The notes under the pieces are model-generated. The model was not told the origin of the DNA, did not search any database, and saw only the letters and a list, made by a program, of their open reading frames with translations. The translations under genes and the position numbers were made by a program. Below, piece after piece: positions 17,827 to 26,790 of a stretch of DNA of 64,000 bases; within the stretch, counting starts at the first letter, position 1; each line of letters begins with the position of its first letter. This DNA comes from Eggerthella sp. YY7918 (GTDB lineage Bacteria > Actinomycetota > Coriobacteriia > Coriobacteriales > Eggerthellaceae): the NCBI RefSeq assembly GCF_000270285.1, contig NC_015738.1:1798001-1862000 (forward strand). Direction: 5' to 3'.

Positions 17827-18318
17827 CTATTGGGAGTTTCCTGACTGAGACGTGTTGCCTGCATCCATGCCTTCATCGGTCAATTGGAGTACCTCGATGG
17901 TTGTGGGCTTGAAGTCGGATCCTTCGCCCGTGCCCTTCATGATGATGACGTCGTCAGCCATGAGTGTCGGGGAGTCAACAGGCATGCCCGATTCATCAAC
18001 AATATCGACATCGTTCATACCGAACACAATCTCATCCTGTCCCGACGTGAACGCTTTCTGTGCGCCGTCGTCCGGTTGGGTCAGCTCGCCCAAAACAACG
18101 GTAACTTGATCGCCATTTACTGCCATAACCTGGCCATATTGGACATCCTCGCCGATGGTTCCCTCGGCTGCGTTGCGATCTTGCTCGTCGGCTGTTACCT
18201 CTTGCTGGGCCGCCTCGTTAGTGGCGGCATCGTTTGTGGCGCATCCGCTCAGAAACGGCACAAACGCCAACGCCGTTACCATTGCCCAGGTAAAGGCCCG
18301 TAATTTTTTCTTACTCAT
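17827..18318 (-). CDS. Exported lipoprotein of unknown function
   Basis: 163 residues from the ATG at 18318, chosen because GGGAG lies five bases upstream and the signal peptide (KKKLRAFTWAMVTALAFVPF) then starts at once. The lipobox is LSGC at about residues 22-25. The mature part is acidic, rich in Asp, Glu, Gln and Thr, and carries a compact domain with GQVMAVNGDQVTVVLGEL and FKPTTIEVLQL. This resembles small beta-rich lipoproteins that bind metal or ligand, but no catalytic motif is visible. It is probably anchored to the outer face of the membrane. Longer in-frame starts up to 18417 lack a signal sequence. Confidence 0.75.
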   Translation of the reverse strand: MSKKKLRAFTWAMVTALAFVPFLSGCATNDAATNEAAQQEVTADEQDRNAAEGTIGEDVQYGQVMAVNGDQVTVVLGELTQPDDGAQKAFTSGQDEIVFGMNDVDIVDESGMPVDSPTLMADDVIIMKGTGEGSDFKPTTIEVLQLTDEGMDAGNTSQSGNSQ

Positions 18319-18512
18319 AGCACTCCCTTCATCGGTCGTTGAGCGCGCGGTGTGCGCGTATTTTCTAACGCCAGAAGTTTGAGGGAGAAAGAAAGCGCTC
18401 GTACGGCGCATGCGCAATGCGTCAAAAAGCGGTCATGCGCCTGCTATCAGAGCGACAGGACGCACAGAAACAGGTTCAAGACATACGGAATATGGCAACG
18501 ATAAAAGGCGAG

Positions 18513-19478
18513 CTAGCCGCGCGGATGGGCTTGGGCGTGCACCTGTTTAAGACGACCCGGAGTCAGATGCGTGTATATCTGCGTTGTGGAAAGGTTTACA
18601 TGACCGAGCATTTCCTGCACGCTGCGCAAATCCGCGCCACCATCCAGCATGTCGGTGGCAAAGGTATGCCTCATCGCGTGAGGCGAAAGCGTTTCGTCAA
18701 GCCCTGCAGCCCTCAGCGCTTCCTTAAACATCTTACGCATCGCATCGGTGCCCATACCGTTGCCGCGCGTAGATACAAAGAAGTAGTCGCATGCGCGCCC
18801 GTTAAGCAAGTGTGGGCGCGCCACCATCGCATAGGCGCGCAAAGATGAAATCGCCATATCGTGCAGGGGGATAATGCGCTCTTTCGAGCCTTTTCCGAAC
18901 ACTTTGACCTGCTGACTGTTGAAATCGACGTTTGTCATGAGTAGCCCTGACGCCTCTGAGATACGAGCGCCGCATGCGTAAAGAAACTCAAGCAAGGCTT
19001 GATTGCGCATGTCCGTATACGATTGCTCGCGCGGATTTCCTTCGGCGTCGCGCTTTGCATACACCGACAGAAGCTTGACCATGTCGGCAGGCTTGATGAC
19101 ATGAGGAAGGCTTTTTGGCTGTTTGGGGCCCTGCAGAATGCTCGCAGGATCTTCGTCAACCACGCCGACGACGTTAAGCCAACGAAAAAAACCACGCAAA
19201 GCCGAAAGCCGCCGGTTTATCGTGGTGCGCGAATACTGTGCCGTATCAAGCTCTGCCAAATAGCGACGTAGCTGTCGATGGGTTGCCTTTAAAGGATCGA
19301 TCCCCTCGCGCTGCGCCCAGCGCAGATAGTCTATGAGGTCAACGCTGTATGCACGCTGCGTGTGTACCGAAACGTTGCGTTCAACACGCAGCGATTCGCA
19401 GAAGGCATCCACCATTTCAAGCGCGTGAGGATCACAAGCAAGCGGATCGTAGCCAGACGATGGCGTTTTCTCACTCAT
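18513..19478 (-). CDS. xerC: Tyrosine recombinase XerC/XerD type
   Basis: About 321 residues from the ATG at 19478, which overlaps the trmFO stop (ATGAGTGA), so the genes are coupled. The N-terminal SAM-like core-binding domain covers residues about 20-110 and the catalytic domain about 130-310. All active-site signatures are present: Arg in GARISEASGL, Lys in FGKGSKER, HAMRHTF, GHVNLSTTQ and the nucleophile Tyr in IYTHLT. The length is that of the host chromosome dimer-resolution recombinases acting at dif, not of phage integrases. The position after dprA and trmFO also fits a housekeeping Xer. Whether it is called XerC or XerD cannot be settled from the sequence alone. Confidence 0.93.
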   Translation of the reverse strand: MSEKTPSSGYDPLACDPHALEMVDAFCESLRVERNVSVHTQRAYSVDLIDYLRWAQREGIDPLKATHRQLRRYLAELDTAQYSRTTINRRLSALRGFFRWLNVVGVVDEDPASILQGPKQPKSLPHVIKPADMVKLLSVYAKRDAEGNPREQSYTDMRNQALLEFLYACGARISEASGLLMTNVDFNSQQVKVFGKGSKERIIPLHDMAISSLRAYAMVARPHLLNGRACDYFFVSTRGNGMGTDAMRKMFKEALRAAGLDETLSPHAMRHTFATDMLDGGADLRSVQEMLGHVNLSTTQIYTHLTPGRLKQVHAQAHPRG

Positions 19479-20910
19479 CGCACTCACCCTCTTTGGAGTG
19501 CTTGTTATCGGGAAGTGCGCTCGCATCCTGTGAAGTTCGCGCAGGCAGAGCAAGATGTTGTTCCGCCAAGAGCGAGCAGTAGCTTGCAAGCGCCTGTTCA
19601 CCCCGTTCGGCATAGGCGCGATAACGCTCGCGCTTGTTGCGAATATGCGGTTCGATCGGCTTCATGATGCCGAAGTTCACATGCATAGGCTGATAGTCAA
19701 CCGTAGAAGGATTGGTCGCATACGCCATGAGCGCGCCGAACGCCGTTTCCTGCGGCAACGGGGGCGCATCGGCGCCGTGCAGCGCCGCGGCAACGGAAAG
19801 CGCTACATGCAGCCCTGAACGAATAGCCTCGCAGTACCCTTCCGTCCCCGCAAGCTGACCGGTAAGATAGACCGGAGCACCAAGCGTCTGCGCCCCGGCG
19901 CTCTGAAGACGCAGGTTTGCGTCAAGCAGACGTGGCGCATTGACGAAGGTGTTGCGATGCATAACACCATAACGCGCAAATTCGGCCTGTTCGAGGCCAG
20001 GAATCATGCGAAATACACGCCGTTGTTCGGGAAAGGTGAGATTGGTTTGGAAGCCCACAAGGTTGTAGCTTGCACCACTCACATCCTCCGCACGCAACTG
20101 CAAAGCCGCCCAAGGCCTGCGCCCTGTTCGTGGATCGGTCAATCCTACCGGCTTCATGGTACCAAAGCGCGGCGCATCAGGCCCTTTGCGCGCTATCTCC
20201 TCGATAGGCTGACATGCCTGAAAGAGATCGCGCGTTTCAAAGTCGCGTGGGATAACCCTCTCGGCGCTTACTAACGCTTCGATAAAAGCGTCGTACTCGG
20301 CGCGATCGAAGGGAGCGTTCAGGTAGTCGCCCGCACCCTGCTCGGCATCTTCGTAACGGCTTTGGCGGAAAAGCTTATCGTAATCGAGCGAATCCGCCAT
20401 AACAATGGGCGCTGCCGCATCATAAAAGGCCAGATGATCGTTGCCTGTGATCCCTGCGAGCGATTCAGCCAGCGCAGGAGACGTCAAGGGGCCGGTCGCC
20501 ACGATAAGCGCGTCGGCGAGGGCAGCGACCGCTTGCAAGTCATGCGCTTCTTCACGAACAAGGTCAATAAGAGGATGCTGCTCGATAAGCGCAGTCACGT
20601 CGGCGGAGAACGCCGCACGCTCGACAGCCAATGCTCCTCCGGCGGGAACTTCGTGGCGGAGCGCCGCCGCATAGACAAAGGAGCCAAGGGCTGCAAGCTC
20701 CTGCTTCAGCATGCCCGCTGCACTGTCGGCTTTCGTGGATTTGAGCGAGTTTGAGCAGACCAATTCCGCACAGTCTGCGCCCACATGCACAGCCGTTTGC
20801 GTATGGGGACGCATTTCAACAAGCCTCACGCGAACGCCGCGCGCAGCAAGTTGGAGCGCCGCCTCGCTCCCTGCAAGCCCCGCACCCACTATGGTAATCA
20901 AATAAGACAT
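19471..20910 (-). CDS. trmFO: Folate/FAD-dependent tRNA (uracil-54) methyltransferase TrmFO
   Basis: 479 residues. TrmFO makes ribothymidine at position 54 of tRNA with methylene-tetrahydrofolate and reduced FAD. Visible family features are the FAD motif TIVGAGLAGSEAAL, then VEMRPHTQTAVH, CAELVCSNSLKST, AAGMLKQEL and VPAGGALAVER near residues 109-119. Later come FETRDLFQACQPIEE, GTMKPVGL and the C-terminal GTEGYCEAIRSGLHVAL. It is somewhat longer than the usual 435-450 residues because of a C-terminal extension (about 450-479). It overlaps the recombinase gene downstream and is separated by about 107 bases from dprA upstream. Confidence 0.96.
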   Translation of the reverse strand: MSYLITIVGAGLAGSEAALQLAARGVRVRLVEMRPHTQTAVHVGADCAELVCSNSLKSTKADSAAGMLKQELAALGSFVYAAALRHEVPAGGALAVERAAFSADVTALIEQHPLIDLVREEAHDLQAVAALADALIVATGPLTSPALAESLAGITGNDHLAFYDAAAPIVMADSLDYDKLFRQSRYEDAEQGAGDYLNAPFDRAEYDAFIEALVSAERVIPRDFETRDLFQACQPIEEIARKGPDAPRFGTMKPVGLTDPRTGRRPWAALQLRAEDVSGASYNLVGFQTNLTFPEQRRVFRMIPGLEQAEFARYGVMHRNTFVNAPRLLDANLRLQSAGAQTLGAPVYLTGQLAGTEGYCEAIRSGLHVALSVAAALHGADAPPLPQETAFGALMAYATNPSTVDYQPMHVNFGIMKPIEPHIRNKRERYRAYAERGEQALASYCSLLAEQHLALPARTSQDASALPDNKHSKEGECDE

Positions 20911-21017
20911 GCCAGCAAGAATACCAAACCCCGCCGAAGTCGGCTTAAAAAACTCCCGCCGCCTACCATATCCCCACGCCCCATGCTACCGATAAAGCGC
21001 ACGACATTTTATACCTA

Positions 21018-21959
21018 TTAGTTTTTCCATTTCACGGCAGGGCCCCAGCGGCCGTCGGGGTGGCGGGCTATAAGACCAGCACGTTCGCCTTGCACCAGTT
21101 GCTCCATGAGCCAAGAGCGTGCATCGCTCTCGTGGAAAAGCGTTTTCGCAAGAACGAAAAGCTCCTCCATGTCCAACGGTTCGGCACGTAACGCTTCAAC
21201 AAGGGGCTGAGGAGTATTCGCAGAAGGCCCTGTGTCACCGAGCGTCGGTTCTTCAAAACGTTCTTGCTTCAAGCAACCAAAGAGCGAAAACAGAACGTCG
21301 TCGAAGGTGTCGTCATCGATGATGGGCGTTGCGCCCTGATACAGCAGACGATTTGACCCGCGCGACGAAGGAGCCGTTATAGCACCCGGCACCACAAGCA
21401 CATCGCGATTTGCCGCAAGCGCTTCATCGGCAGTTGAAAACGTCCCAGACGGCAAACCTGCCTCCACAATGAGGGTCGCCCGCGCCAAACCGGCAATAAG
21501 CCGATTACGCTCCCGAAACTGGTGAGGCAGCGGAGGCTTGCTCCAAGGATGTTCAGAGACAACCGCTCCGCCTGTGTCGATGATCCGCTGAAACAAACCT
21601 GCATGCTCTGCAGGATACAGCTGATCGCAACCTCCCCCCAGAAAGGCCACCGTCACGCCCTCCCCCTCAAGCGCCGCCGTATGCGCCGCCGCGTCGCATC
21701 CCCGGGCACCACCCGAGATAACCACCACGCCCGCTCCGGCAGCACGACGCGCAAACCGCTTGGCGCACCCACGTCCATAGGGTGTGGCCTTTCGCGCACC
21801 GACAATAGCAAGCCCCTCCTGAAGAGCATTCACGTTCCCTACGACGTACAAGCACGCAGGCGGATGCGCAACCCGTTCGAGCGCCGAGGGATATCCCGCT
21901 TCTCCCCGCTCAACAACCACGCGCGGTCCTTCCAGTCCCCCTCCCTTTCGATTACTCAC
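21018..21959 (-). CDS. dprA: DNA-processing protein DprA/Smf
   Basis: 313 residues from a GTG that overlaps the yifB stop by four bases. DprA binds incoming single-stranded DNA and loads RecA in natural transformation. The Rossmann-like core is clear: LAIVGARKATPYG, VVISGGARGCDAAAH (normally SGlArGID), FLGGGCDQLYP, FRERNRLIAGL and SGTFSTADEAL. A C-terminal winged-helix-like tail follows. The N-terminal SAM domain of longer DprA proteins is missing, as in many actinobacterial forms. The operon neighbour is the ComM-like YifB, and the pair may serve DNA uptake. Confidence 0.93.
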   Translation of the reverse strand: MSNRKGGGLEGPRVVVERGEAGYPSALERVAHPPACLYVVGNVNALQEGLAIVGARKATPYGRGCAKRFARRAAGAGVVVISGGARGCDAAAHTAALEGEGVTVAFLGGGCDQLYPAEHAGLFQRIIDTGGAVVSEHPWSKPPLPHQFRERNRLIAGLARATLIVEAGLPSGTFSTADEALAANRDVLVVPGAITAPSSRGSNRLLYQGATPIIDDDTFDDVLFSLFGCLKQERFEEPTLGDTGPSANTPQPLVEALRAEPLDMEELFVLAKTLFHESDARSWLMEQLVQGERAGLIARHPDGRWGPAVKWKN

Positions 21960-23458
21960 GACTCCCCTTCCCGCAACCTAAACCCAACGGCTTCACACAA
22001 ATGAGGCCGTTTCACCCGCTCGCTTTCCTCCATATCCGCAATCGTGCGCGCAAGGGCCAGCGTGCGCATGATGGCGCGACCGCTCATGCGCCCCACACTT
22101 GCCACCTCTTCAAGAAACGCCTCGTCATCTGTCGACAAATCGCAGGAGCGGACGAGCGCCTCAGAGGGCGCATTTCCCCTCTCGGCATCTGCATCGCGCG
22201 CTCGTCGCCACGAAGCGAATTCACGTGCTCGTAGTACATCCTGACGCAGCGTTTCAGAGCTTGTTCCTCGCCCCGTAGACAGCACATCTCCTGGCGAAAT
22301 ACGCCGTACGTCGATGCGCATATCGATACGGTCAAGCACCGGCCCGCCAATACGTCCCTGATAGGTTCGTATTTGATGCTGCGAGCAGGTACAGAGCTGT
22401 TCGGTATCGCCGTAGTATCCGCACGGACACGGATTCGACGCCGCTATGAGCATAAAGCGCGCCGGAAACTCAACGTTGCCATCGGCTCGCGTGATGCTCA
22501 CACGGCCCGCTTCAAGCGGTTGGCGTATGCCTTGCAAAACCGAAGGAGCGAATTCGGCTAATTCATCAAGGAAAAGCACTCCGTTGTGGGCAAGTGATAT
22601 CTCTCCCGGACGAGGCGGCGAACCTCCACCTACCAACCCCGCGAGACTCGCCGAGTGATGAGGCTTCCGAAACGGACGAACACCACCAAGGATAGACGCA
22701 ATCTCCTCTCCCACAACCGAATGCACCACCGCCGTGGTCAAAGCCTCGTCTTTTGACAGAGGCGGCAAAATGGAAGGCAAGCGCGATGCCAGCATGGTCT
22801 TACCCGACCCCGGAGGTCCCATCATCAGAACGCCATGCCCTCCCGCAGCGGAAATTTGCAACGCTCGCTTTGCCATGTCATGCCCGGCAATATCACAGAA
22901 ATCAAGCGCATCGCACACGTCCGAAACAGCTGTTGTTCGCGCGAGTGGAAACGGAGGTTTGCGAAAATCCGAAAGCGAAGCGACGCAACGACGCTCCAGC
23001 CCTTCTACGGCAACCAAACCCTCGGCGTCAGCGGAGCAAGCAAGTCCCAGTTCCCGACGGCGTGCGCACAGCGCGTAGGCAAGCAACCCTGCAACAGGGC
23101 GCACCATACCCTCAAGCGACAACTCGCCAACAAACAAAAGATCGGTCAAAATCGCCCTATCCACCTGCCCGGTTGCCGCAAGAATACCCGCAGCAATAGG
23201 AAGGTCGAACCCTGATCCCGTCTTGCGCAAAGCGCTTGGCGCCAGGTTCACAACAATCTTATTTGCAGGCATCGTGAAACCGCACGAACGAAGAGCGGCC
23301 TTTACGCGCTCTCGCGATTCTTGTACCGACGCATCGGCCATTCCCACGATGGCGAATCCCGGGAGTCCATTGGCAACCGAGACTTCCACATCCACCGGTA
23401 CCGCCTCAACGCCGCGGAGGGTGGCAGCTCGCACGACGCACTGGCCCAGCATGCTCAT
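21956..23458 (-). CDS. YifB/ComM-family Mg-chelatase-like AAA+ ATPase
   Basis: 500 residues. The N-terminal Lon-protease-like domain (1-170) has GLPGFAIVGMADASVQESRERVKAAL. A central AAA+ ATPase follows with Walker A MGPPGSGKTMLASRLP and Walker B GVLFLDELAEF. The C-terminal Mg-chelatase domain contains CPCGYYGD and the cysteines around CTCS. ComM homologues are hexameric helicases that promote branch migration during integration of transforming DNA. Four-base overlaps link it to yraN upstream and dprA downstream, so translation is probably coupled through the series. Confidence 0.93.
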   Translation of the reverse strand: MSMLGQCVVRAATLRGVEAVPVDVEVSVANGLPGFAIVGMADASVQESRERVKAALRSCGFTMPANKIVVNLAPSALRKTGSGFDLPIAAGILAATGQVDRAILTDLLFVGELSLEGMVRPVAGLLAYALCARRRELGLACSADAEGLVAVEGLERRCVASLSDFRKPPFPLARTTAVSDVCDALDFCDIAGHDMAKRALQISAAGGHGVLMMGPPGSGKTMLASRLPSILPPLSKDEALTTAVVHSVVGEEIASILGGVRPFRKPHHSASLAGLVGGGSPPRPGEISLAHNGVLFLDELAEFAPSVLQGIRQPLEAGRVSITRADGNVEFPARFMLIAASNPCPCGYYGDTEQLCTCSQHQIRTYQGRIGGPVLDRIDMRIDVRRISPGDVLSTGRGTSSETLRQDVLRAREFASWRRARDADAERGNAPSEALVRSCDLSTDDEAFLEEVASVGRMSGRAIMRTLALARTIADMEESERVKRPHLCEAVGFRLREGES

Positions 23459-23898
23459 CCTGCTGCAAACGCGTTAATATGGTGACGGATCATCGCGCGG
23501 TTGGTGCCCATCATGACGATGGAAACGATGTCGAAACGTACAGGCACATCGACCACGTCATAGCCTTTAAGAAACTGAAGTGCAATACGTTCGTAGCGCT
23601 CGCGCTTAGCCGCATCAACCGCTTCGGACGGCATACCCTTGTCGCAGCTTGACCGCGTTTTTACTTCGACGAACACAACCGTCTCTTCGTCGCGCGCAAT
23701 GATATCGGCCTCGCCAGCAGAACACGTCCAATTGCGCGCGACAATCTCATAGCCGCGACGATCAAGAAATCGAGCAGCTGCGTCCTCCCCTCGCCGCCCC
23801 AATTCCGCATTGCGCTTACCCGTTGAAGAACGCTTTGCCGGCTTCTTTTTCGGCTTTGACTCCCGTTTTTGCTCGCATACTGCCTCTGCCGTTGCCAT
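23455..23898 (-). CDS. YraN family (UPF0102) endonuclease-fold protein
   Basis: About 147 residues from the ATG at 23898, which has GGGGG upstream. A longer frame reaches into the 11-bp repeat array and was rejected. After a basic Lys-rich tail (residues 8-25) come the family motifs GRRGEDAAARFL, ARNWTCSAGEADIIARD and VVFVEVKTRSS. This is the GEiD...EVK pattern of a restriction-endonuclease-like fold. The function is not firmly established, though processing of branched DNA has been proposed for the family. It overlaps yifB by four bases. Confidence 0.92.
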   Translation of the reverse strand: MATAEAVCEQKRESKPKKKPAKRSSTGKRNAELGRRGEDAAARFLDRRGYEIVARNWTCSAGEADIIARDEETVVFVEVKTRSSCDKGMPSEAVDAAKRERYERIALQFLKGYDVVDVPVRFDIVSIVMMGTNRAMIRHHINAFAAG

Positions 23899-23938
23899 GG
23901 TGGCCCCCTTTCTCTTATCTTCATCATAGGGACCGCAT

Positions 23939-24103
23939 CCAGCGGATTCATGGCATATATCCAGCGAAAAGCACACGCCGATCCAACACAAACCCAGCGA
24001 AAAAGAAGCCGTGATCCAACGCGGATCCAGCAAAAATCTAGCGAAAAGTATGCGCACTTCCAGCGATTTTCCAGCAGATTTCCAGCACGAATCCAGCGTG
24101 CAA
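23939..24103 (-). repeat. Array of fifteen degenerate 11-bp units between rnhB and yraN
   Basis: CCAGC/CCAAC/CTAGC words on the plus strand start at 23939, 23961, 23983, 23994, 24016, 24027, 24038, 24060, 24071, 24082 and 24093. Every interval is 11 or 22. Read on the minus strand the unit is about YGCTGGATTTT. Fifteen units fit the 165 bases, and four are so diverged that the core is lost. Open frames run through it, but none shows conserved protein features. It lies in the probable leader of yraN. Confidence 0.8.
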
Positions 24104-24192
24104 CCCGCCTTTTACGGTACAGGCGCACGCGGTGCAGGATTACTAAGAAAATGAGGGCCGATCAGCCGGTTGTTGCGGCAGCGTCGAGCATC

Positions 24193-24981
24193 CTAAAAAA
24201 GCGTTGGCTGCGTAAACGCCGTGCAGAAAGAAACACGGTGGATAGGCGTCAAACCGAAACGCTTAATCGCCTCGATATGGGAGGGGCTCGCATAACCCTT
24301 GCAGGAATCGAAACCGTATTCGGGATATTGCTCGGCATAACGGCACATGAGCGCATCGCGCTCCACCTTCGCGACGATAGAGGCCGCCGCAATAGAGGCG
24401 CAACGACAGTCGCCTTTGACCACGTTCACCTCGCGCTCGTCCATACGCAAGGGGTTTCCATCAAGCAACACCACGTCAGGCCGAACGCCCGCCGCCTCCA
24501 CCTGCGCCACTGCGCGGCGAAATGCGGTGATCAAAGAAGCGGTCATACCGCAGGCGTCGATATCGCACGCTTCCACGTACTCTACCGTCCACGCCACGGC
24601 CACCGCCTTCACCTGAGCGGCAATACGTTCGCGATCGGCCGGCTTCACCTGCTTGGAATCGTTTAAGCCTTCCACCACAGGCTCATCGGGCAAGACGACG
24701 GCGCCGACCGCAAGCGGTCCCGCCAGGGGTCCGCGGCCCACCTCGTCAAGACCCACAATCACGCACCCGCCACGCGCGGCCGCCAACTCGCGTTCGTAGG
24801 CATACAGAGCCGCCAGACGCTTGCGTTCGGCCACTTCGGCTTCGATGCGACGACGCGCCACCTCCACGGCCTCTCGCACGCCCTTGCGCGTGTCGGCCAC
24901 CAGTGAACGTTCGAGCACCTTGAACTCGCGCTCGTCCGCTTCCTGCAAACGCCTCCTGATATCAGCTGCGGTCAGTCCCAT
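24193..24981 (-). CDS. rnhB: Ribonuclease HII
   Basis: 262 residues. RNase HII cuts RNA in RNA-DNA hybrids and removes misincorporated ribonucleotides. The catalytic domain begins near residue 70 and has the diagnostic GLDEVGRGPLAGP (the D-E pair), LNDSKQV, the third acidic residue in VVLLDGN, KGD...ASIAAASIVAKVERD and the YGFDSCKGYASPSH segment. The N-terminal 65 residues form a charged helical extension that is longer than in the shortest family members but common in Gram-positives. A terminator separates it from rplS upstream, so it may need its own promoter or read-through. The repeat array lies downstream. Confidence 0.96.
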   Translation of the reverse strand: MGLTAADIRRRLQEADEREFKVLERSLVADTRKGVREAVEVARRRIEAEVAERKRLAALYAYERELAAARGGCVIVGLDEVGRGPLAGPLAVGAVVLPDEPVVEGLNDSKQVKPADRERIAAQVKAVAVAWTVEYVEACDIDACGMTASLITAFRRAVAQVEAAGVRPDVVLLDGNPLRMDEREVNVVKGDCRCASIAAASIVAKVERDALMCRYAEQYPEYGFDSCKGYASPSHIEAIKRFGLTPIHRVSFCTAFTQPTLF

Positions 24982-25044
24982 GATCTCGCTCCCCCGATAC
25001 TCTCTTCAAGCAATCCATGATACCAGAAGCTCCACCTTACATAG

Positions 25045-25078
25045 AAAAGACCCCCGCATCTCGAAAGATACAGGGGTC
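25045..25078 (-). terminator. Rho-independent terminator of rplS
   Basis: On the minus strand GACCCCTGTATCT, a TTCG tetraloop and AGATGCGGGGGTC form a long stem that is followed by TTTTC. It lies 25 bases after the rplS stop. Confidence 0.9.
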
Positions 25079-25102
25079 CTTGAAGTCTTGAAGGACAGCG
25101 GC

Positions 25103-25450
25103 CTAGCGGTAGGCCTTCTCCTTGATCTTGGCGGCTTTGCCCACCTTGTCGCGGAGATAGTAAAGCTTAGCGCGACGAACATCGCCCTGGCGCACAACTT
25201 CGATCTTCTCAATCTTGGGAGAATGCACCGGGAACGTACGCTCAACGCCAATGGAGAAGCTGATCTTGCGGACGGTAAACGTCTCGCGGCTCGACGCGCC
25301 CTGACGACGGATGACGTCGCCCTGGAACACCTGGATACGCTCGCGGTTACCCTCGGTGATACGGTAGTGAACCTTCACCGTGTCGCCCACGTTAAACTCG
25401 GGGACGTCCTGCTTGATCTGCTGCTGTTCGATAGCGCGAATGATATCCAT
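25103..25450 (-). CDS. rplS: 50S ribosomal protein L19
   Basis: 115 residues, the standard length. The family signature is clear through the whole protein: [63 protein letters not shown] and a basic C-terminus. L19 sits at the 30S-50S interface. A good promoter (25518-25546) precedes it and a strong terminator follows, so it forms its own unit here. In most relatives it directly follows trmD and lepB, which in this window are 21 kb away. Confidence 0.98.
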   Translation of the reverse strand: MDIIRAIEQQQIKQDVPEFNVGDTVKVHYRITEGNRERIQVFQGDVIRRQGASSRETFTVRKISFSIGVERTFPVHSPKIEKIEVVRQGDVRRAKLYYLRDKVGKAAKIKEKAYR

Positions 25451-25517
25451 GATTTGTTCCTTCTTATATATTCAGTGAAACCTCGTGCAAATTTGTCTTG
25501 GAAAGACACGATTGGTT

Positions 25518-25546
25518 AGTATACCGCCTAAATATGCAGTTCGCAA
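25518..25546 (-). promoter_or_regulatory. rplS promoter
   Basis: On the minus strand TTGCGA (25541-25546), a 17-base spacer and TATACT (25518-25523) make a near-consensus housekeeping promoter. It gives a leader of about 60 bases before the rplS ATG. Confidence 0.8.
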
Positions 25547-25612
25547 GGGATAATATGCCACCTCTTTGCCAAATTTCCCTTCGTCTTCACGCAATGCGCA
25601 CAGCAAATGCCC

Positions 25613-25945
25613 CTACACCAGCGTGAGCAGCGCATATGCAGCCACGCCGGAAACCGCGCACCACAGAAGCGACTTTGTTTTCCACGCCACAAGCGCAACA
25701 ACACCCGCGGCAATAAGCGGAGCCGCTGCGGGCCACACCCCCGCGTCAAACATACCGGGAGTCAAAAGATCGTTAGCCACCAATGCGGCAAACGCCGCCG
25801 GAGGAATAAACCCAAGCGCGCTCTCAAGATGCTCGGGAAGATTGCGGCCCTTCAGCACGAACAGCGGCACCACGCGACACACCAGCATGGTCAGCGCACA
25901 GCACACGAACACGATAAGGAAGTCGCCCCAGCCCATCGCCTGCAT
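25613..25945 (-). CDS. azlD: AzlD-like branched-chain amino acid transport subunit
   Basis: 110 residues with four hydrophobic helices. The family pattern CRVVPLFVLKGRNLPEHLESALGFIPPAAFAALV is recognisable. AzlD is the small partner of AzlC in exporters of branched-chain amino acids and similar molecules. The ATG at 25945 overlaps the azlC stop as TAATG, so translation is coupled and stoichiometry is probably fixed. Longer in-frame starts up to 26212 run antiphase to azlC codons and were rejected. No terminator hairpin was seen after the stop. Confidence 0.9.
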   Translation of the reverse strand: MQAMGWGDFLIVFVCCALTMLVCRVVPLFVLKGRNLPEHLESALGFIPPAAFAALVANDLLTPGMFDAGVWPAAAPLIAAGVVALVAWKTKSLLWCAVSGVAAYALLTLV

Positions 25946-26631
25946 TACCCGCGCCCCCTCGCCCACGAAAATACGAGGGCGGCCGCAACGCCTGCTACCG
26001 CACCGATAAGAATGGCCGGCCCCGCAAGCCCTACCATCTTGCACACGTACACCCCAAGCATAGCCACCACAACCGCCACAAGATTCGCAACCGAAAGCTT
26101 CTGCGTCACAAGCAGGCAAATGAAGATGGATGTCATAGCAAAGGAAGCGATGGCAAGCGGGATGCCAATCGCGTTTCCCACAAGCACGCCCACCACGTTG
26201 GACAGCGCCCACGAGCTCTGCGACATGAGATTAACCATGGTCGCACGATCCACCGACCATTCGCCTTCCGAGAATTTCGAAACGTTCACGCCGTAGCTCT
26301 CATCGGTCACCGTAGCCGCAAACAAAAACGACAGGCGCTTTTTCACCCCGCGGCACGCAGGGGCGAATGCTGCAGAGTAAAGCATTTGACGCGTGTTCAC
26401 CAACGACACGCTTGCAATGATGGAAACCAGCGGCGAACCCGCCAACCACATATTCGGAATCATGAACTGACCGGCGCCGGAGTAAAACAGCATTGAAAGC
26501 AAAAACACCTGCAGCGGGCCAAGCCCAATGGAATCGCACAGGATGCCGCACGGTATGCCAATAGCGACGTAGCCCAGCATAATGGGCAGCGCCGCCGAAA
26601 ACGATTGCTTAATGTGATCCCCTGAAACCAT
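25945..26631 (-). CDS. azlC: AzlC-like branched-chain amino acid permease
   Basis: 228 residues from the ATG at 26631, which is preceded by GGGA. Relatives begin near this point with a hydrophobic start like SFSAALPIMLGYVAIGIPCGIL. About seven membrane helices are visible and the family segments GAGQFMIPNMW, NTRQMLYSAAF and TVTDESYGV are present. With the overlapping azlD it should form a secondary exporter of branched-chain amino acids. The actual substrate range is unknown. A longer start at 26703 adds a hydrophobic stretch without family support. Confidence 0.91.
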   Translation of the reverse strand: MVSGDHIKQSFSAALPIMLGYVAIGIPCGILCDSIGLGPLQVFLLSMLFYSGAGQFMIPNMWLAGSPLVSIIASVSLVNTRQMLYSAAFAPACRGVKKRLSFLFAATVTDESYGVNVSKFSEGEWSVDRATMVNLMSQSSWALSNVVGVLVGNAIGIPLAIASFAMTSIFICLLVTQKLSVANLVAVVVAMLGVYVCKMVGLAGPAILIGAVAGVAAALVFSWARGRG

Positions 26632-26702
26632 AGCTTCCCGATTATACAAGTTTAATGCGCCTGCGCAATAAGGGACGTATACAAGAAAGAGCCGCGCACG
26701 CA

Positions 26703-26730
26703 AGAAAAGGGCGGCATAGCTGTGCCGCCC
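26703..26730 (-). terminator. Rho-independent terminator after the CmpB-like gene
   Basis: GGGCGGCA (26709-26716) pairs with TGCCGCCC (26723-26730) around a six-base loop. On the minus strand the stem is followed by TTTTCTT. It lies 60 bases after the stop of the membrane-protein gene. Confidence 0.88.
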
Positions 26731-26790
26731 ATCAAAACAACCTTGATACCCACGATTCGCCGAAGCGACGCATCGGCATAAGCCAGACGC

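Noticed and set aside
23939-24103. CRISPR array
   Set aside because: The units are 11 bases, contiguous and without unique spacers. No cas gene is nearby.
23661-24128. Frames running through the 11-bp array as N-terminal extension of YraN or as a separate protein
   Set aside because: The repeat gives Trp/Cys/Phe-rich peptides in all frames. The YraN family starts near 23898, which has a good ribosome-binding site.
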